Positions 39,301-50,023 of a DNA stretch of 64,000 nucleotides are shown here, piece after piece. Below the pieces are notes generated by a model. The model was not told the DNA's origin and did no database searches. It saw only the letters and a list, made by a program, of their open reading frames with translations. The position numbers and the translations under genes were made by a program. This DNA is from Acanthaster planci (taxonomy: Eukaryota; Echinodermata; Asteroidea; Valvatida; Acanthasteridae), in the NCBI RefSeq assembly GCF_001949145.1, contig NW_019091528.1, positions 685,001-749,000 of the forward strand, written 5' to 3'. Each line of letters starts with the position of its first letter. Within the stretch, counting starts at the first letter, position 1.

Positions 39301-41252
39301 TATCCCAGACGAGGAGGAAATGCTCCTCTGACTGGGATCAGTAGCAAAGATGGTCCACTGGCGATAAGTGATGTGTCTCAATGTCAAGTTGTTTACAAAT
39401 TACTGCTGGTGTATAAGCTGATGCCTCCAAAACAAATCGGGTTTCAAAGATTCGTCATAGACTGCATGTGTAACTATCAGAGAGAGAGCTAGCATAATAT
39501 AATGTGGGTATGCTGGTTGCACCCTAAACATTAGTTGCACAAACGTTCTTATTACATCTTGCCAAATTATTAAGGGATTTACATTTTACTCCTGTGAGAC
39601 AAGGGTTACGTGCAATTACTGAGAATAATGCACAAGAGAGGGCAAAACTGAAGATGGGAGCTCATAAAAAATAGTGCTAGAAGTTGATGGGAAAGTGAAT
39701 TGAAAGAACCTCGCACACAAAATGTACTTCCCAGCAAAAATGCAAAGATACATGTTTGTGCCGAATAAATATGAACATGACGCCTTTAATTAGGGCCAAA
39801 TATGCACTCACCAAGTTGACTCCCACTGGGCCTTGTTGGAAAAAAATCAGGGTCTCAAATCAATTTCTTACGGGGAATTTAGAATTGCAATTCATTCTTG
39901 TCATTGGTAATTTCTCCACTGAAAAGGAAAGCCGGGGGGAGGTGAAAATGAGGGCTGGGCCGTTTTATAAAATAAAGTATAGCAGACATCAGCTTCTGAA
40001 CTTCTTTTATTCGTGATCTCAAATGACTTCAGGCCTGTTTGAAAAGACCAGGACCCTTTGGGGGCAGGTCAAGCAAAATAGGACTCCAGGACCAAACCAC
40101 GCAGAAGAAATCCAGTGAAAACAAGCACTATTTCAATGGTCCTGGTGTGGTGGGAGCTCCCCCCCCCCTGGGTGTTGGGCCCACATAGAACCAGGCTTCC
40201 GTTCTGATGGTGTATTGTTGACACTGAATATTTTTATGGCCACACCTGGGGGATAATTGTAGCAATAATACTGTCGGGAACACTGAGAAAGTTCCCCCAC
40301 CTCCAGTGTATCAATTTTCACCTGTGAATTGTTTCCAGATGTTGACTCTGAGTGCACCTTTGATCTTTAGGGGTTGGGTTCCAAAACTTTCACCCCTCTT
40401 TTGTTGAAGAGGGGTTCATGTTTCCTTTTGTAGGGCAATGACCAAGGTTTTTCTCACCTTATCTCGGTAAGTTTGTTTTTGAACCAATAAAATGAAACAC
40501 TTGGCTAAAATGATAAACACTTATCAGTAGTGCCTGTTATTATAGGATAGAAGAGCTTGATTTTAACAAATTACAAGACAAATTCAAGTACAACCCTCCA
40601 CAATAGTTAACCCCCCAACAAAAAAATCACATCTTGTAGGAAATTTCAGCAGGTAATTGGAAATGACATTCATGTACATGTACTCATTTCCCACATGTAA
40701 CTTGTTATCATCACATCCAGCTTTAATACGAAAACGCTCACGTAACCGAAACTTTTCAGCGAGAAAGTAAACCTTTTCACTCACCGAAATGGTAATAGGT
40801 AGTCTGGCATAAGCCTCGATGGACGTGGCCCTAAATGAATTAGGATCCTCGTCCCCTTGAGTGACTCCTCTACGCACCCTGTTCAGCCCCCGCAGGTCAT
40901 CGGTGCCCCGCTCGCCTGGTGCGCTCAGCTCCAACTCGGCTCGTACTTGGCTTTCGTGATGATGACGGCGGCGATGTTGGTGCTCCGCCGCCTGGATACC
41001 ACCGCGGTCATTGTGCCCGGGGCCCCGTGCCGAGTCACCCGTGGAGCCGCTCGACGGCAGAACGGTGATGTCAAACAGCATCTCGCCGTCCGGACACGAA
41101 CATTTCTGGCCAAGCTCGGTTCTCAGCTGCGTCACGAAGACGTAGGTGACCACAAAACAGGCTAACGTGAAGATCGACAGCAGTGCTAAGCCAAAATACA
41201 GGATTTTGACGTGACGAGTGTGGACACCATCGCCGGCTTTGTCCCCCGCCAT
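23758..41252 (-). CDS. GLDN-like: Colmedin gene A: gliomedin-like type II membrane collagen with olfactomedin domain (complete, 12 exons)
   Basis: Joining the exons 41252-40785, 37720-37669, 33433-33299, 31574-30954, 30678-30328, 29284-29198, 28512-28030, 27408-27325, 26747-26706, 25980-25894, 25038-24892 and 24383-23758 gives 3,183 nt, i.e. 1,060 residues and a stop, with every splice phase matching. Layout: cytosolic tail 1-16, transmembrane helix about 17-41, CSCPDG motif at 51-56, His-rich stalk, furin-type RVRR at 125-128, CNKT/CPPG cysteine segment about 164-174, Gly-X-Y collagen from 174 to about 774 broken by three cysteine/helix hinges, a Pro/Thr-rich linker 775-803, and an OLF domain about 804-1060. 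Known family members (vertebrate gliomedin, nematode UNC-122/COF-2) are shed or surface-displayed trimers in cell-cell adhesion, for example at axon-glia contacts. The role here is inferred. The start MAGDK was chosen over an in-frame ATG 75 nt upstream because gene B begins at the aligned position. Nearest relative is gene B, head to head 9 kb away. Confidence 0.9.
24892..25038 (-). CDS. Colmedin A exon 11: start of the olfactomedin domain
   Basis: 147 nt, phase 1 to 1. Encodes [20 protein letters not shown] and on to [16 protein letters not shown]. The cysteine at residue 805 is the first of the two cysteines that form the OLF intradomain disulfide in the family. The Y-x-x-x-W-x-x-W and KIWITK patterns are typical of OLF N-termini. 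Confidence 0.9.
25894..25980 (-). CDS. Colmedin A exon 10: Pro/Thr-rich linker
   Basis: 87 nt, phase 1 to 1, acceptor CACCACAAG, donor GTAAGC. Encodes [20 protein letters not shown] and more, a likely O-glycosylated flexible linker between collagen and OLF head. Confidence 0.83.
26706..26747 (-). CDS. Colmedin A exon 9: 42-nt micro-exon ending the collagen region
   Basis: 42 nt, phase 1 to 1, between acceptor GTGGTCCAG and donor GTAAGA. Encodes [14 protein letters not shown] plus one base, a last irregular Gly-rich stretch. Supported by exact phase continuity with exons 8 and 10. The short length leaves some uncertainty. Confidence 0.8.
27325..27408 (-). CDS. Colmedin A exon 8: short collagen exon
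   Basis: 84 nt, phase 1 to 1. Encodes Gly-X-Y triplets rich in charged residues ([16 protein letters not shown]), then IAS, where the helix is interrupted. Donor GTAGGT. Confidence 0.88.
28030..28512 (-). CDS. Colmedin A exon 7: helix hinge and collagen segment
   Basis: 483 nt, phase 1 to 1, acceptor TTTCTCCCCAG. It opens with [19 protein letters not shown], an amphipathic helix-like hinge, followed by about 46 Gly-X-Y triplets including the block [19 protein letters not shown]. Gene B exon 9 (63458-63877) matches throughout, including the ELDNE motif. Gene B exon 6 matches in the collagen part only. Confidence 0.92.
28890..29070. mobile_element. Dispersed GTGGTGTAACTA-type element in colmedin A intron 6 upstream flank
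   Basis: Bounded by CACCAGTGGTGTAACTAGGG on the left and TGCCACTGGT on the right, which form an inverted ACCAGTGG pair. Shares its interior with 23570-23750. Lies in the intron between exons 6 and 7 of gene A. Confidence 0.5.
29198..29284 (-). CDS. Colmedin A exon 6: 87-nt collagen exon ending in a cysteine
   Basis: Phase 1 to 1; acceptor TTCACAAG, donor GTGAGA. It encodes [18 protein letters not shown], then R-V-R-G, then GEMGDLCN. Homologous short exons occur twice in gene B (59281-59358 and 63013-63099). The Arg at 29231-29229 stands where both B copies have Gly. Confidence 0.9.
30328..30678 (-). CDS. Colmedin A exon 5: hinge helix and collagen segment
   Basis: 351 nt, phase 1 to 1, separated from exon 4 by only 274 bp. 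It starts with a Met/Leu/Ala-rich stretch ([20 protein letters not shown]), then about 32 uninterrupted Gly-X-Y triplets ending AGLKG. Confidence 0.92.
30954..31574 (-). CDS. Colmedin A exon 4: hydrophobic hinge plus long collagen segment
   Basis: 621 nt, phase 1 to 1, acceptor CCCTCTGACAG. It opens with a helix-like stretch [17 protein letters not shown], then Gly-X-Y repeats, and ends in the second cysteine hinge, GTNCSCVDP. Near the end there is an interruption ([15 protein letters not shown]) in which two consecutive glycine positions are replaced by Val and Arg around an intact GPI triplet. Open frames on the opposite strand are compositional shadows. Confidence 0.92.
33299..33433 (-). 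CDS. Colmedin A exon 3: first collagen stretch ending in a Cys-x-Cys hinge
   Basis: Phase 1 to phase 1, 135 nt. About 12 Gly-X-Y triplets ([20 protein letters not shown] onward) are followed by a non-collagen tail TNCNCSSD. Gene B exon 3 is 27 nt shorter and lacks this tail. Confidence 0.9.
33712..34056. mobile_element. 345-bp DNA transposon (MITE) in colmedin A intron 2
   Basis: Terminal inverted repeats CAGGGTTCC and GGAACCCTG are flanked on both sides by CTACTA (33706-33711 and 34057-34062), a target duplication of at least 6 bp. The interior is rich in TTCCATGACTTTTCC words and holds a 39-bp unit in tandem (from 33894). The termini recall hAT-type ends. No transposase frame. Confidence 0.8.
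34100..37600. other. Colmedin A intron 2, no recognised feature
   Basis: AT-rich intron sequence apart from the element at 33712-34056. Short frames in several phases, none with a homologous or repeat signature that I recognise. Confidence 0.6.
37669..37720 (-). CDS. Colmedin A exon 2: 52-nt cysteine/sequon exon
   Basis: Acceptor TTTTTTTTCACAG and donor GTGAGG bound a 52-nt exon (phase 0 in, phase 1 out) encoding [17 protein letters not shown] and the first base of a Gly codon. It matches gene B exon 2 in length, phase and the pattern F-C-N-x-T-x-x-x-C-P-P-G. The N-K-T sequon lies between the two cysteines. It is too short for ORF finding and was recognised by homology to gene B. Confidence 0.88.
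40785..41252 (-). CDS. Colmedin A exon 1: cytosolic tail, transmembrane helix, furin-site stalk
   Basis: 156 codons ending in phase 0 at a GTGAGT donor. It encodes a short tail, a hydrophobic helix (about residues 17-41: [19 protein letters not shown] and beyond), the motif [13 protein letters not shown] shared exactly with gene B, a histidine/arginine run near residues 91-99, and RVRR at 125-128, which fits the furin consensus R-X-R/K-R. Type II orientation is inferred from the lack of a cleavable signal peptide and from the family. Confidence 0.9.
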
Positions 41253-41348
41253 CTTCAGTACTGTGCACACTAATCGGCTTCCGTGTGCCACTTTATAGTC
41301 ATCGAAATGTTCCACAGTGCTGAACACACGACGTGCGCGTTTCCTAGG

Positions 41349-41383
41349 ATGACCTCACGTAAACTTTCAACCAATGGGAGTTG
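41349..41383 (-). promoter_or_regulatory. Proximal promoter block of colmedin A (ATTGG box plus GTGAGGTCATC)
   Basis: On the minus strand, AACTCCCATTGG (41383-41372) runs into a 28-bp block (41376-41349) that matches 25 of 28 positions with 50150-50177 upstream of gene B. The block holds an inverted CCAAT box (ATTGG) and GTGAGGTCATC, which resembles a nuclear-receptor or CREB-type half site. It lies 97 bp before the start codon. Confidence 0.6.
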
Positions 41384-43195
41384 TATGACTAATTAATTAC
41401 CTCCCTGCAGACGGCAGGTGCGTTTCGTCAATCAAGTGTTTTACTGACAGTTGTGCTCTCCATTTTCCTTAATACTCCTAGCTGGCTCCTGACGAGACCA
41501 GGGTTTACTTTCGAAATTGCATAAATAAAAATGAGAATTTTGGGGGTCCAAGATAGACAACCAGACCGTGGCGGAAATTGGAACAGAGCAAAATTTACTC
41601 CTACTTTCCATTGTAGTTTTCAATTTTTCTGATGAAATTTCACAGCTCAGGGTCCTATGTGCCTACCTTGCCCTCAGATTTAACATTCTTTATCTTGTTT
41701 CATCTACCTGTACAGCGGAATAGGCGCAAAGGGCCAATAGTTTTATGTTTTTGTGTAGATTTGCATTCTTATTCAGATGAGAAACTCTAGGAGGCTTCAT
41801 CCATTCAATTTAAACAGAAAAACACAGTGAACTTTGATTCGACATTTAGAAGCTGCATACTCAAACGTGCTCTCTCCACACCAAATGGGGTCCCAGATAC
41901 TCATTTCCAGAACGTCAGAGAAAGGATACCGTCAAAAGAAAGAGGCAAAGTGCAATTCCGAAAAGTAAACCGAATTTGGCTTGTGATCGCATTGAATCAG
42001 AAACTTGACCGCTTGTGAAAAGTGGAAGCGAACTTAAATAAAAGAGACTGTCACCTGAAAATCGGTTGAGTGTGTGAAACTATTCCAAAAATTACCAGAA
42101 CAGTTTCCGCGTACACAACATGGGGCCTTCGACAGAATGCGATTTACTGTGGATTTTCGGCGCCTTGCGTGCCCGTGACAATGGTCTTCCAGCGTGCACC
42201 TTCTGACCCGTGCTTTTATGTGGATCGCAGCTTAGAATTGAGTCCAATCGGTGAACGTTGTCCCAGGTGGAAATAAAAAGGCTATTAGCCCAATGAGGTG
42301 TGATTATCCAAACGGCCAGAACAATGCCCAATTGAACTGGTCCATTTTGTGATGGAGTCGGATAAGCAGCAGAACGCATGGCTTCTGTGGGGATCCGCAA
42401 GTCGCGTTTGAAATAGTGTTTCTGATTTTTTGCTGGTGGTAAGTGGTTGTTAAAGGAAAAATATTAGCAACCTGATTCTACATTTGCCGAAATCAAAAGG
42501 GAAATAAGCCTGCTTTAAATTCCTGTAAGGTCTCTTTAATTAAAAAAAAAGGTTTGTTTTAAGCACACTCACAGAAAACCATCTGAAAAAACTAAAGCGT
42601 ACACATCTTCACAAGCTTGTTTGGCAGAAGGCAAAATTTGTATGCATTTTATTTTCAGAAAGATGTTAAACTCTACACATTTCCAGACATAAAACAAATG
42701 TAAGATCGGTTGGTTCAATATCGGGCCCAATAGCTTAATAAAGAGCAATCTGTGAACCTTCGAATAGAAAAAGGTAAAGATAGACATTATTGATTACGAC
42801 GATTTGTAGTTGTAATTAAAATACCGACACTAAAGAATGTACAGATGGTTTAGTTGAAAACCTTTTGATAGCTGATAATCGGCAATACTTCAGGTGGTCT
42901 CTGTAGGTTCTGCATTTCCAAACAATTATATTATGCTCTCCACACAATTACATGCATAGAATATGAAACACAGGGTGCATGGGAGTAAGTCCTGGGGATG
43001 GGGTTGTATACCCACACACACTTTTTCATCGCGAGAAAAAAAAGGTTAAAGCTGACTGTGAAAAGTATTTCGGACTTCCTAACAACCGAAATCACTCAGA
43101 AAGGAAGAACAACGAAACAGCCATAAATATGCCATTCTGGTGTAAGATTCTGCATGAATTTAATACATATTACAGATGTAAATATGTATCCTGAA

Positions 43196-43337
43196 CATCG
43201 CCCCCTAAACAGTGTCATGTGCTGTAAGCACCCCCTTCCCGCTCTTCAAATTTCCATGACCGGGGAAGTCAACCCCCCCCCGTGACAAACACACAATTCT
43301 GCATTTCTATCCCCCAATTTCCGGCACAAATTTACGA
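43196..43337. repeat. Dispersed C-rich repeat, copy 1
   Basis: Contains AATTTCCATGACC, GGGAAGTCAACCCC, a C-run and CCCCCAATTTCCGGCACAAA. A diverged copy with the same order of blocks lies at about 45925-46012. Both end near a TTACG motif. Confidence 0.5.
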
Positions 43338-44807
43338 CACTTGCAGGGTGTTTGGAATCAAAGCATAAAATTAGTCTCTTGTCACGCTTTTCAGTTTAAA
43401 ATGCTGCACTAGAACTCACATGCAACATGTCTATTTGTAATACTACTAGTGCACTGATGTCATCAGACTTTTTAGGCCGATAGGAAGAAAGCCCCACCCT
43501 CTTCGAGTTCCACGCATAGGAACTGCATTTCAAAGTAATTGGGCTGAGCTTACTGAAAGCCAATTTTTTTTCCGCGCAGTAGTTTTCCAAGTGCAACCAC
43601 TCAAAGCTTTCCACAGTGGTCATGTGACCAGTCAAATTACCCCACATTCAAAATTAACCAATACTTACGACACTGGAGAACAACTGAAAAATGCATATAA
43701 AAGAGATTTGGCCTCTCAAAACTAACGCTGTAAAGGTACAGTGAAGTACTTGTACATGTCCGTCAAAATTGTAATCATTTCTCGGACTTTGTACAGTTCC
43801 AAAGTACTTTTCTACTTTCCTAGGTCCCGCATCTCAGAAAACTAGGAAAAGCCTCGGGCATTTTTCCCTCGACCAAGCCTCGATTGAACACAGGCCCCCT
43901 AACGAGACAAAAGTACAGCAAATTCACTTAGTCCTTAATCTCATCATACCGGTTTTTCCACCTATCGAACAAATACTGAGTAGTGTGTACACAGACCGGA
44001 CATCAGGAATAAGAGATTGCTTCAGTAAAATTTTGCAGTCCAGAGGAAGAAAAATCAAATAGCTTTTTTTTTATTTTGGTGGATATGTCAGTCAAAAGCG
44101 TCAATCACGTTATCGTGACGGGTCAGAAAAAAAAGCCCAGGATTTTATTTGGCAGGCAAACAAAAGGAAAGGTAATACATTTTACCCTTTTGTGATCGTC
44201 AGAGCACAGGGAAAAAAAGGGTTTTCTCATGGCCAAAAGCACTTTTTTCAATTCTCTGCTCTTTCTGTGCTTCAAGCAAGGTAAGCTAGAAAAGGGTTTG
44301 AAATTGGAGGGAAAATGTTCCAAAATAACCACGTCTATATACATTTCCCGTGTGGACACTGCAGGAAACTGCTCTGACAGAAAAAAAAGGCATTTTGACA
44401 GTTAAACCAAGGAATATGATTTTTGTGTATGTTCAGTCAGTGCTATGGTGTGAGAAACGCCTAGAACGTACAAACTGAAATGAAAACAGAAAAGATGATT
44501 GGTGATCTGGGTATCGTCTTCATTTGTAAGATCTTTTGAAAAGTGTAAATGGCAACCAACCGCCTCCTGTCCTACTTACGGTTTCTGCAATTTTTCGAAA
44601 AACGTAGAGAACATAGAAAATAAATGCCATTCTCACTTTTTTTTGTTACATCATGAAAACATCGACCCATTTTGCTCAGAAGGGAAACACGTTTCCAAAG
44701 GAGAACAATTTTATTTACCAGGGAAAAATCAAGCTAAAGAAACATTGCTTCTTATTTTTGCTCCCGAGCCCAACAGAGGGCGCTACAAATCCAGTCATGA
44801 ATAATAT

Positions 44808-45062
44808 GGTCGTTTTCCAATACTCAACTTCGGCTCCGTCTCAGGCTTCGACTGTTTTTTTATTTTTTTGTACTAGCTGACTTTAAAGCTGTAAGCTCAG
44901 TAGTTAGTCTAATAGTGCCACAGAACATCAAAAAGATGTACGAGAGCCCAAAATTACAGTAATTCAATGTAATTTAAACGCTTAATTCAGGCCCACAATC
45001 GGGGATTGGTTTTGGGAACGACGGCTGAGACAGAGACGAAGTTGAGTATTGGAAAACGGCCT
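44808..45062. mobile_element. 255-bp element with about 38-bp terminal inverted repeats
   Basis: The left end GGTCGTTTTCCAATACTCAA onward to GTCTCAGG is the near reverse complement of the right end, which reads GAGACAGAGACGAAGTTGAG and finishes GGAAAACGGCC. No coding content, so a non-autonomous DNA element. Lies between the two colmedin genes. Confidence 0.7.
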
Positions 45063-45924
45063 TGGCTGCGGCCTGATATCAGAGCTGACTGTGTAAGAGT
45101 ATCTGCAGGGTTGGAAGCCTCGGACTTCGTCAAAGTCGCCCAAGCCTGTTATTTCAAAATAAAGAAAAACTTAGCCCCACCCTGTCCTCTAGCCCCGTTT
45201 CGTAAAACCCTATGAAATGCAAGTGTCGCGGTCAGCGTGTATTTTTTTTAGGATTGTTACATATCGATTCTTTCTGGTGATACTTATCGAGTACTTTCCT
45301 ATGAAAAAAAATGGTTTTATTGCCAGTCTTGAGAGGAGACTAGTTTTCACTCCTGGTGGACACTTCCTCTGATGAAATGTCGGACTTTACTTCCCTTTGA
45401 AAGAAACAATTTCCCAGTGCCACAATTACACCCCCTTATTCAAGTGGAGTTTTCTTATCGTGTTTAAAAAAAATCGCTTGCGGTCACTACCACGGAGGTC
45501 ACATAAAATGGTCACTACCAAGAAACTGGAGACCAACATAGCTCTTTCCCACCGAGGAAAGAAGTGTTTTTAACTCAAAGCAGATTGTCAGGGAATCTCA
45601 AGGCAATGGAAAAATCCACAGCGAATCGCATTCTACCATGGTTTTTTTTTTCAGGAATATGTTAGCCTATATCGCTATGCGCTCAAATGCAAAACTGGTA
45701 TCGCCTTCATGTTCTGGTTTCATAAGATTGCTCCCCGCCCTCAGTTTTCATTTTGTAGCCTTCATGTTTCCCCGTTTTTATTTCGATGGTGAGTTTACCT
45801 TCGATATTTTGTGAGAACATTGAGAATTCTACAAAGCAAGCATGGACTGAGGCAGATTTCAAAGTGCGAAAAAGGAAGTCAAAAAAGTAGTTTGACTTAA
45901 TTCCACACCCCCAAGGCAGCTTTA

Positions 45925-46012
45925 CCAATTTCCATTGCCAGGCAAGTCATCCCCTCACAATTCCCCGTCCCCCATCCTCCCAATTTCTGGTACAAACTTA
46001 CGCCGCTGCATT
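45925..46012. repeat. Dispersed C-rich repeat, copy 2
   Basis: CAATTTCCATTGCC, AGGCAAGTCATCCCC and CTCCCAATTTCTGGTACAAA, then TTACGCCGC, parallel the blocks at 43196-43337. Confidence 0.5.
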
Positions 46013-47289
46013 GAGGTATTGTTATTTTCCTGCCAAACTAGGTACAGGCAACCACACAACACTTGGTTTCAACATACATGTACATGTATCAATCCGTTAC
46101 AGTGCAATTTGTCAAACGCTAGATGCTTGATACTTACTACAGTACGCTGTAAGGAGTGTGGCAAATTCTCTCTTACTACAATACGCAGTATTTCAGTTGT
46201 TATGGTGTCCCATTTCCCCCTGTCCATATCCTGCTTTTCTATCCGCCCCGATTTGTTTTGAGCTCGGGCCAAAAATACTCACACTTCGTTTCGTAGTAAG
46301 GCTGATCGACTGGGAATTCTTTATCTCGTTAACTTGTGAAGACTACTTGGGTGAATGTGTGATTTTTCTGCTTTTCTGTCGGTACAGAGCCTTGAAGTAA
46401 TGCCTCTAATAAGGCGCATACTGAACCCTTGAAACAGAGAAAATAACTAACGTGAAAAAGGTAGAATTTGCAATTATTCTTCATTTATTTACATCTTAAA
46501 CAAAATTACATCTGAAAGTTCAAACTCGTATTTATTGTGTTTACATTACAAAAATACGGATAGTGTGTTCCATTCAGCAGTTCACTCACTAAAATCGGAC
46601 ATAAAAACAAGATCATAAAACATATGGCATTTTAACCATAGATTTTTAATAGGATAAAGTTAATTAATTACCATTAATAACTCTATTATATTATAGATTG
46701 AGACGAAGTCAGAACCCTAAACCAAACGATACCCCCCTCCATTGCATAAATACAATTTTGTTTACCGCGTGGTTGAGGGTTTAAACAGGTAAATGAGTTG
46801 GGAACAAGAGATTGAGCGTTTGGTTTTTGGAGTCTGGTACCGTTAAAAAACAGAAGTGGATGGCTCGGATTATTTCATTATTACACTTAGCAGCCGTTTG
46901 GGTTTTAAACCGTACGTCCAGGCGTTGCAAATCTAAACCTATAATTCGCTGAGCGGTTTTCTTTACCCGTTCAATCTTTGTCTTATTCTGCTGTGATACT
47001 CTGAATTACAGACTCATAAAATAAACGCAGAATAGTCCGGTCAACATCAACTGCTTCGATTTCTGCATGAAATACACGTGTTGATTAGATTTACTACACA
47101 GTTCGCTGTTGCTATTCCAGTTTAATTCCTCGTCACCATTGTTCCAAGATACTTATAATTTATTGTTTGACCCTTCTGCGATGCAGTTATTAATATTAAT
47201 GGGGATTAATTCACGGGCCTCGGTACCCCCGCCGAGAATTAAAGATCACCTCCTTAGTTGTTTTTTTTAAGGGACCTTTGTAAAATATT

Positions 47290-47590
47290 TCACTACCGCA
47301 TCTCACTAGTCCTTTTCGGCCTATAGCGACTGAGGTGTGTGTGGGGGGGTGCGACACCCTCCCCCCAATAATTAATTCCAGTCGGCAAATAGAGCTTCAG
47401 TCGGCAAATGAATCCAAAATTAGTAAACGACATACGTCGGCCCTTAGCATTTCCCCTGAAGCATAAAATGTAGCGTACCACGGATCACTTTGCGAATGTT
47501 ACACGACATGAAGTTGGCGAACAAGTCGGCAAAATACTCTGGCACACCCCCAAAAGAAAATCCTTCGCTATGCCACTGCCTATACAGTTT
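47290..47590 (-). mobile_element. Element fragment with GCAGTGGCATAGCG end next to the LINE remnant
   Basis: On the minus strand it starts GGCAGTGGCATAGCGAAGGA and carries GTCGGC-AAAT words three times and a long C/G run near 47341-47366. It abuts the end of the LINE-derived sequence. Boundaries are approximate. Confidence 0.4.
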
Positions 47591-48275
47591 AAGGCTCTCT
47601 GTCAAGAGTGTCTTTTGCCACATTTGGCTTCGCTCCAAGGCCTCCGGTGCGTCGTCCTGTTGTCTTTGGCCAGCCGACTCTCTTTTTGGGCCATTTCCAC
47701 CCCTTGCTTTTGTTTCCTCCTGTATAACTTCAGTATGTCGTGATTAAAAATAGCAGGAGGCCATCTAATTTTGCATATCCTTCTTAGGTATTTTAACAGG
47801 AATGTGTCCAACTTCTTCCCGTCTCCCTCATTTATTTTCCATGTTCAGTGCAATTAGAACAGACAGCACTAGTGATTTGTATAGTCTTAATTTGACATGC
47901 AATGTGAATTTACTTGAATTCCATATTTGCTTGATTTTCAAAAACACAACTCTTACTTTGCATATCCTACCACCCATGTCTTCTCCTCCGCTTTTGTTAG
48001 AAACATTTGCACTTGGGTATGTATACTTATGAACCTCATTAGCTGCTGACCGCCTGACACTGTTCTGTCATTTGATTTACTGTTGATTCTCAATACTTCA
48101 ATCTCAAGGCCTGGCGTTAATTTTTAATCCAGCCCTTGCAGAAAAAGCATTCAGTTTCGTGACTCTAGTTTGCATTTTATATTATATACAATGTAGGCCT
48201 AGTCTTAATGACACAATTGCACTGTCATCAGCTTCGTCGAGGTCTCCTAACTTTGGCATAACCTTCCATCGGGTT
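47590..48275 (-). mobile_element. Decayed LINE (non-LTR) reverse transcriptase remnant
   Basis: Minus-strand translation, with frameshifts and stops, gives in order LGDLDEADDSAIVS (a degraded F/Y-A-D-D active-site block near 48245-48224), LNAFSARAGLKINARP, an HKYTY segment, KIKQIWNSSKF, LRLYKSLVLSVL and FLLKYLRRICKIRWPPAIF with HDILKLYRRKQ. This is the order of palm-to-thumb motifs in RTE/CR1-like invertebrate LINEs. No intact frame remains, so it cannot be active. Confidence 0.75.
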
Positions 48276-50023
48276 TCTGTTCTGCTACCTCCGTTGTATT
48301 TTTCACAATCCAACAGTCTGCCACCATCAAGAAAATTAGTTCAGAGTTCAGACATTAATCTTGTTTTACTCCAGTTGTTACTTGAGAGTACCCTGACCTC
48401 TCATCTTAATCTACAGCACATTCGCTGCTATCATACACCACCTTCAAGACTTGAAGTCTAATTATCTTATGTAATACAAAACTGCTTACAAACTGCTGCA
48501 AACTGCTCTAATTATCTTAGACAGAATTTCATTACCCGCTGTAACTTTCTACATTCTCTCTCTATAAACAGAGTCGAACACCTTTTTTTTTCAAAGTGAA
48601 ATCTTTACTTGAATATTAAGTGAAAACTGAACAAAGTGCCCGAGAAATAACTTGCACAAATGTGATCTCCCGCCACCCAAAATCTAAAACACATCACGAT
48701 CAGTGCAACTCTGTGTAATTGTACGTAGATAAAAAGTTAAGACAAAATAAAGGTAGTGTAGTCTTTATGTGAACTGAAATTATAACAGGAGCCATCCTAA
48801 ATTCAGCGGTTTAGAATTTTAAAAAGTGAACTTAAAAGAATAATCTGCATTCATGAAAAGGCTTAATCAAAGCTTTGCTGACAAGAAGAGCATCAGGTCA
48901 CAAGAAATACCGGAAGTGAAAGATTGCGAATGAAATTCTTGAAATGTTTACCCATCTCCAGGTAACTTTTCCACAATATTACTTGAAGAACATAAAGATA
49001 AAATTCCGACATGAGTTTTTTTTGTGTGTGTGAGTGGTTTCAGAAATCAAATTCCAAAATTATAGAACGTGATCGGGGGGCCCCATGTAAAATCCCCGGG
49101 CCGTGCGAGGGTTCTGGAAGCTGGCCGAGTGATCCGTGACCTTTCACTTTCAGTCTGCGTTCTTCTTTAAGTGACTGTTTTAATATCAAGAGGAATTGAA
49201 AGTATGAAAGTCAGATCCTGTTTTGTTTTGAATGATGCGAAACACTGTGATGTTTGCGATGATTTCGAAAGTTTGTAAGCCTTATCTGTATCTCGCTTAT
49301 TTTATTCCCAACTTCCTGGTGTTAAGAAGTGACAGTTATAATCGTCCGAAATTCCTGAAGTAAAGTCTTCCCTGGCTGCCTCCAATGTGATAAATCATGA
49401 CATATCTTGTCCTACAATAAGTGGTGTATGCAGCTCTTTCTGTGCTTTGCCCCAGGAAGAGTACATCGAACATGGTGTGATCCGTATCCAGGTCAGGTGC
49501 ATGAGGAGGGTTCACGATCACTGTGCGTGTACATTTAGTTCCTGTTTGTCTGGAAATTCTTTACGTAAGCCAGTTCATAACTGTCGCCTATAATTCCCCC
49601 TCTTTAACTTTAAACATTGCGTTTCGGGAGACAAGTTTTAAAGGAAATAAATCTCGACTTTCATACAGGGCTGCACGCTATAATTTTTTTAAGGAGTTAT
49701 TGAATATGATGTCCGCTTATGAAAAACACCGTGACACGAAAATTACATGCTTCAAGTAATGCATCCTTAGTGCACTGGGGAACGCCAATGTTTTTCCTGT
49801 CTTCGTTTGATATAATCCTGCTTTTGTCATGTAGGTAATATAGTTGAAAGAAGAGATATCGTTTTGTTAAAAGCCAGCTTAGAAAAATCACCCTTGAAAC
49901 AAAACTACCAGTGAAGGCTTGTAGATGCCCTGCACCTGCTGCCTGTTAACTACTATTAACTGCTGCAGTTAACTATCAGGTTCGTTAGTAACCACGTCAT
50001 ACACGCGCGTATCCCGAATTACA

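Larger units (their letters stand above)
41400..50000. other. Intergenic space between the divergent colmedin genes
   Basis: About 9.0 kb between the two start codons. Apart from the promoter blocks at both ends and the repeats listed separately, I see no exon with good splice sites and no conserved coding frame. A GC-rich patch (GGGGGGCCCC) occurs near 49075. Confidence 0.55.

Noticed and set aside
41253-41327. In-frame upstream Met extending the colmedin A N-terminus
   Set aside because: Gene B has no matching extension, and the aligned start MAGDK gives equal tail lengths in both.
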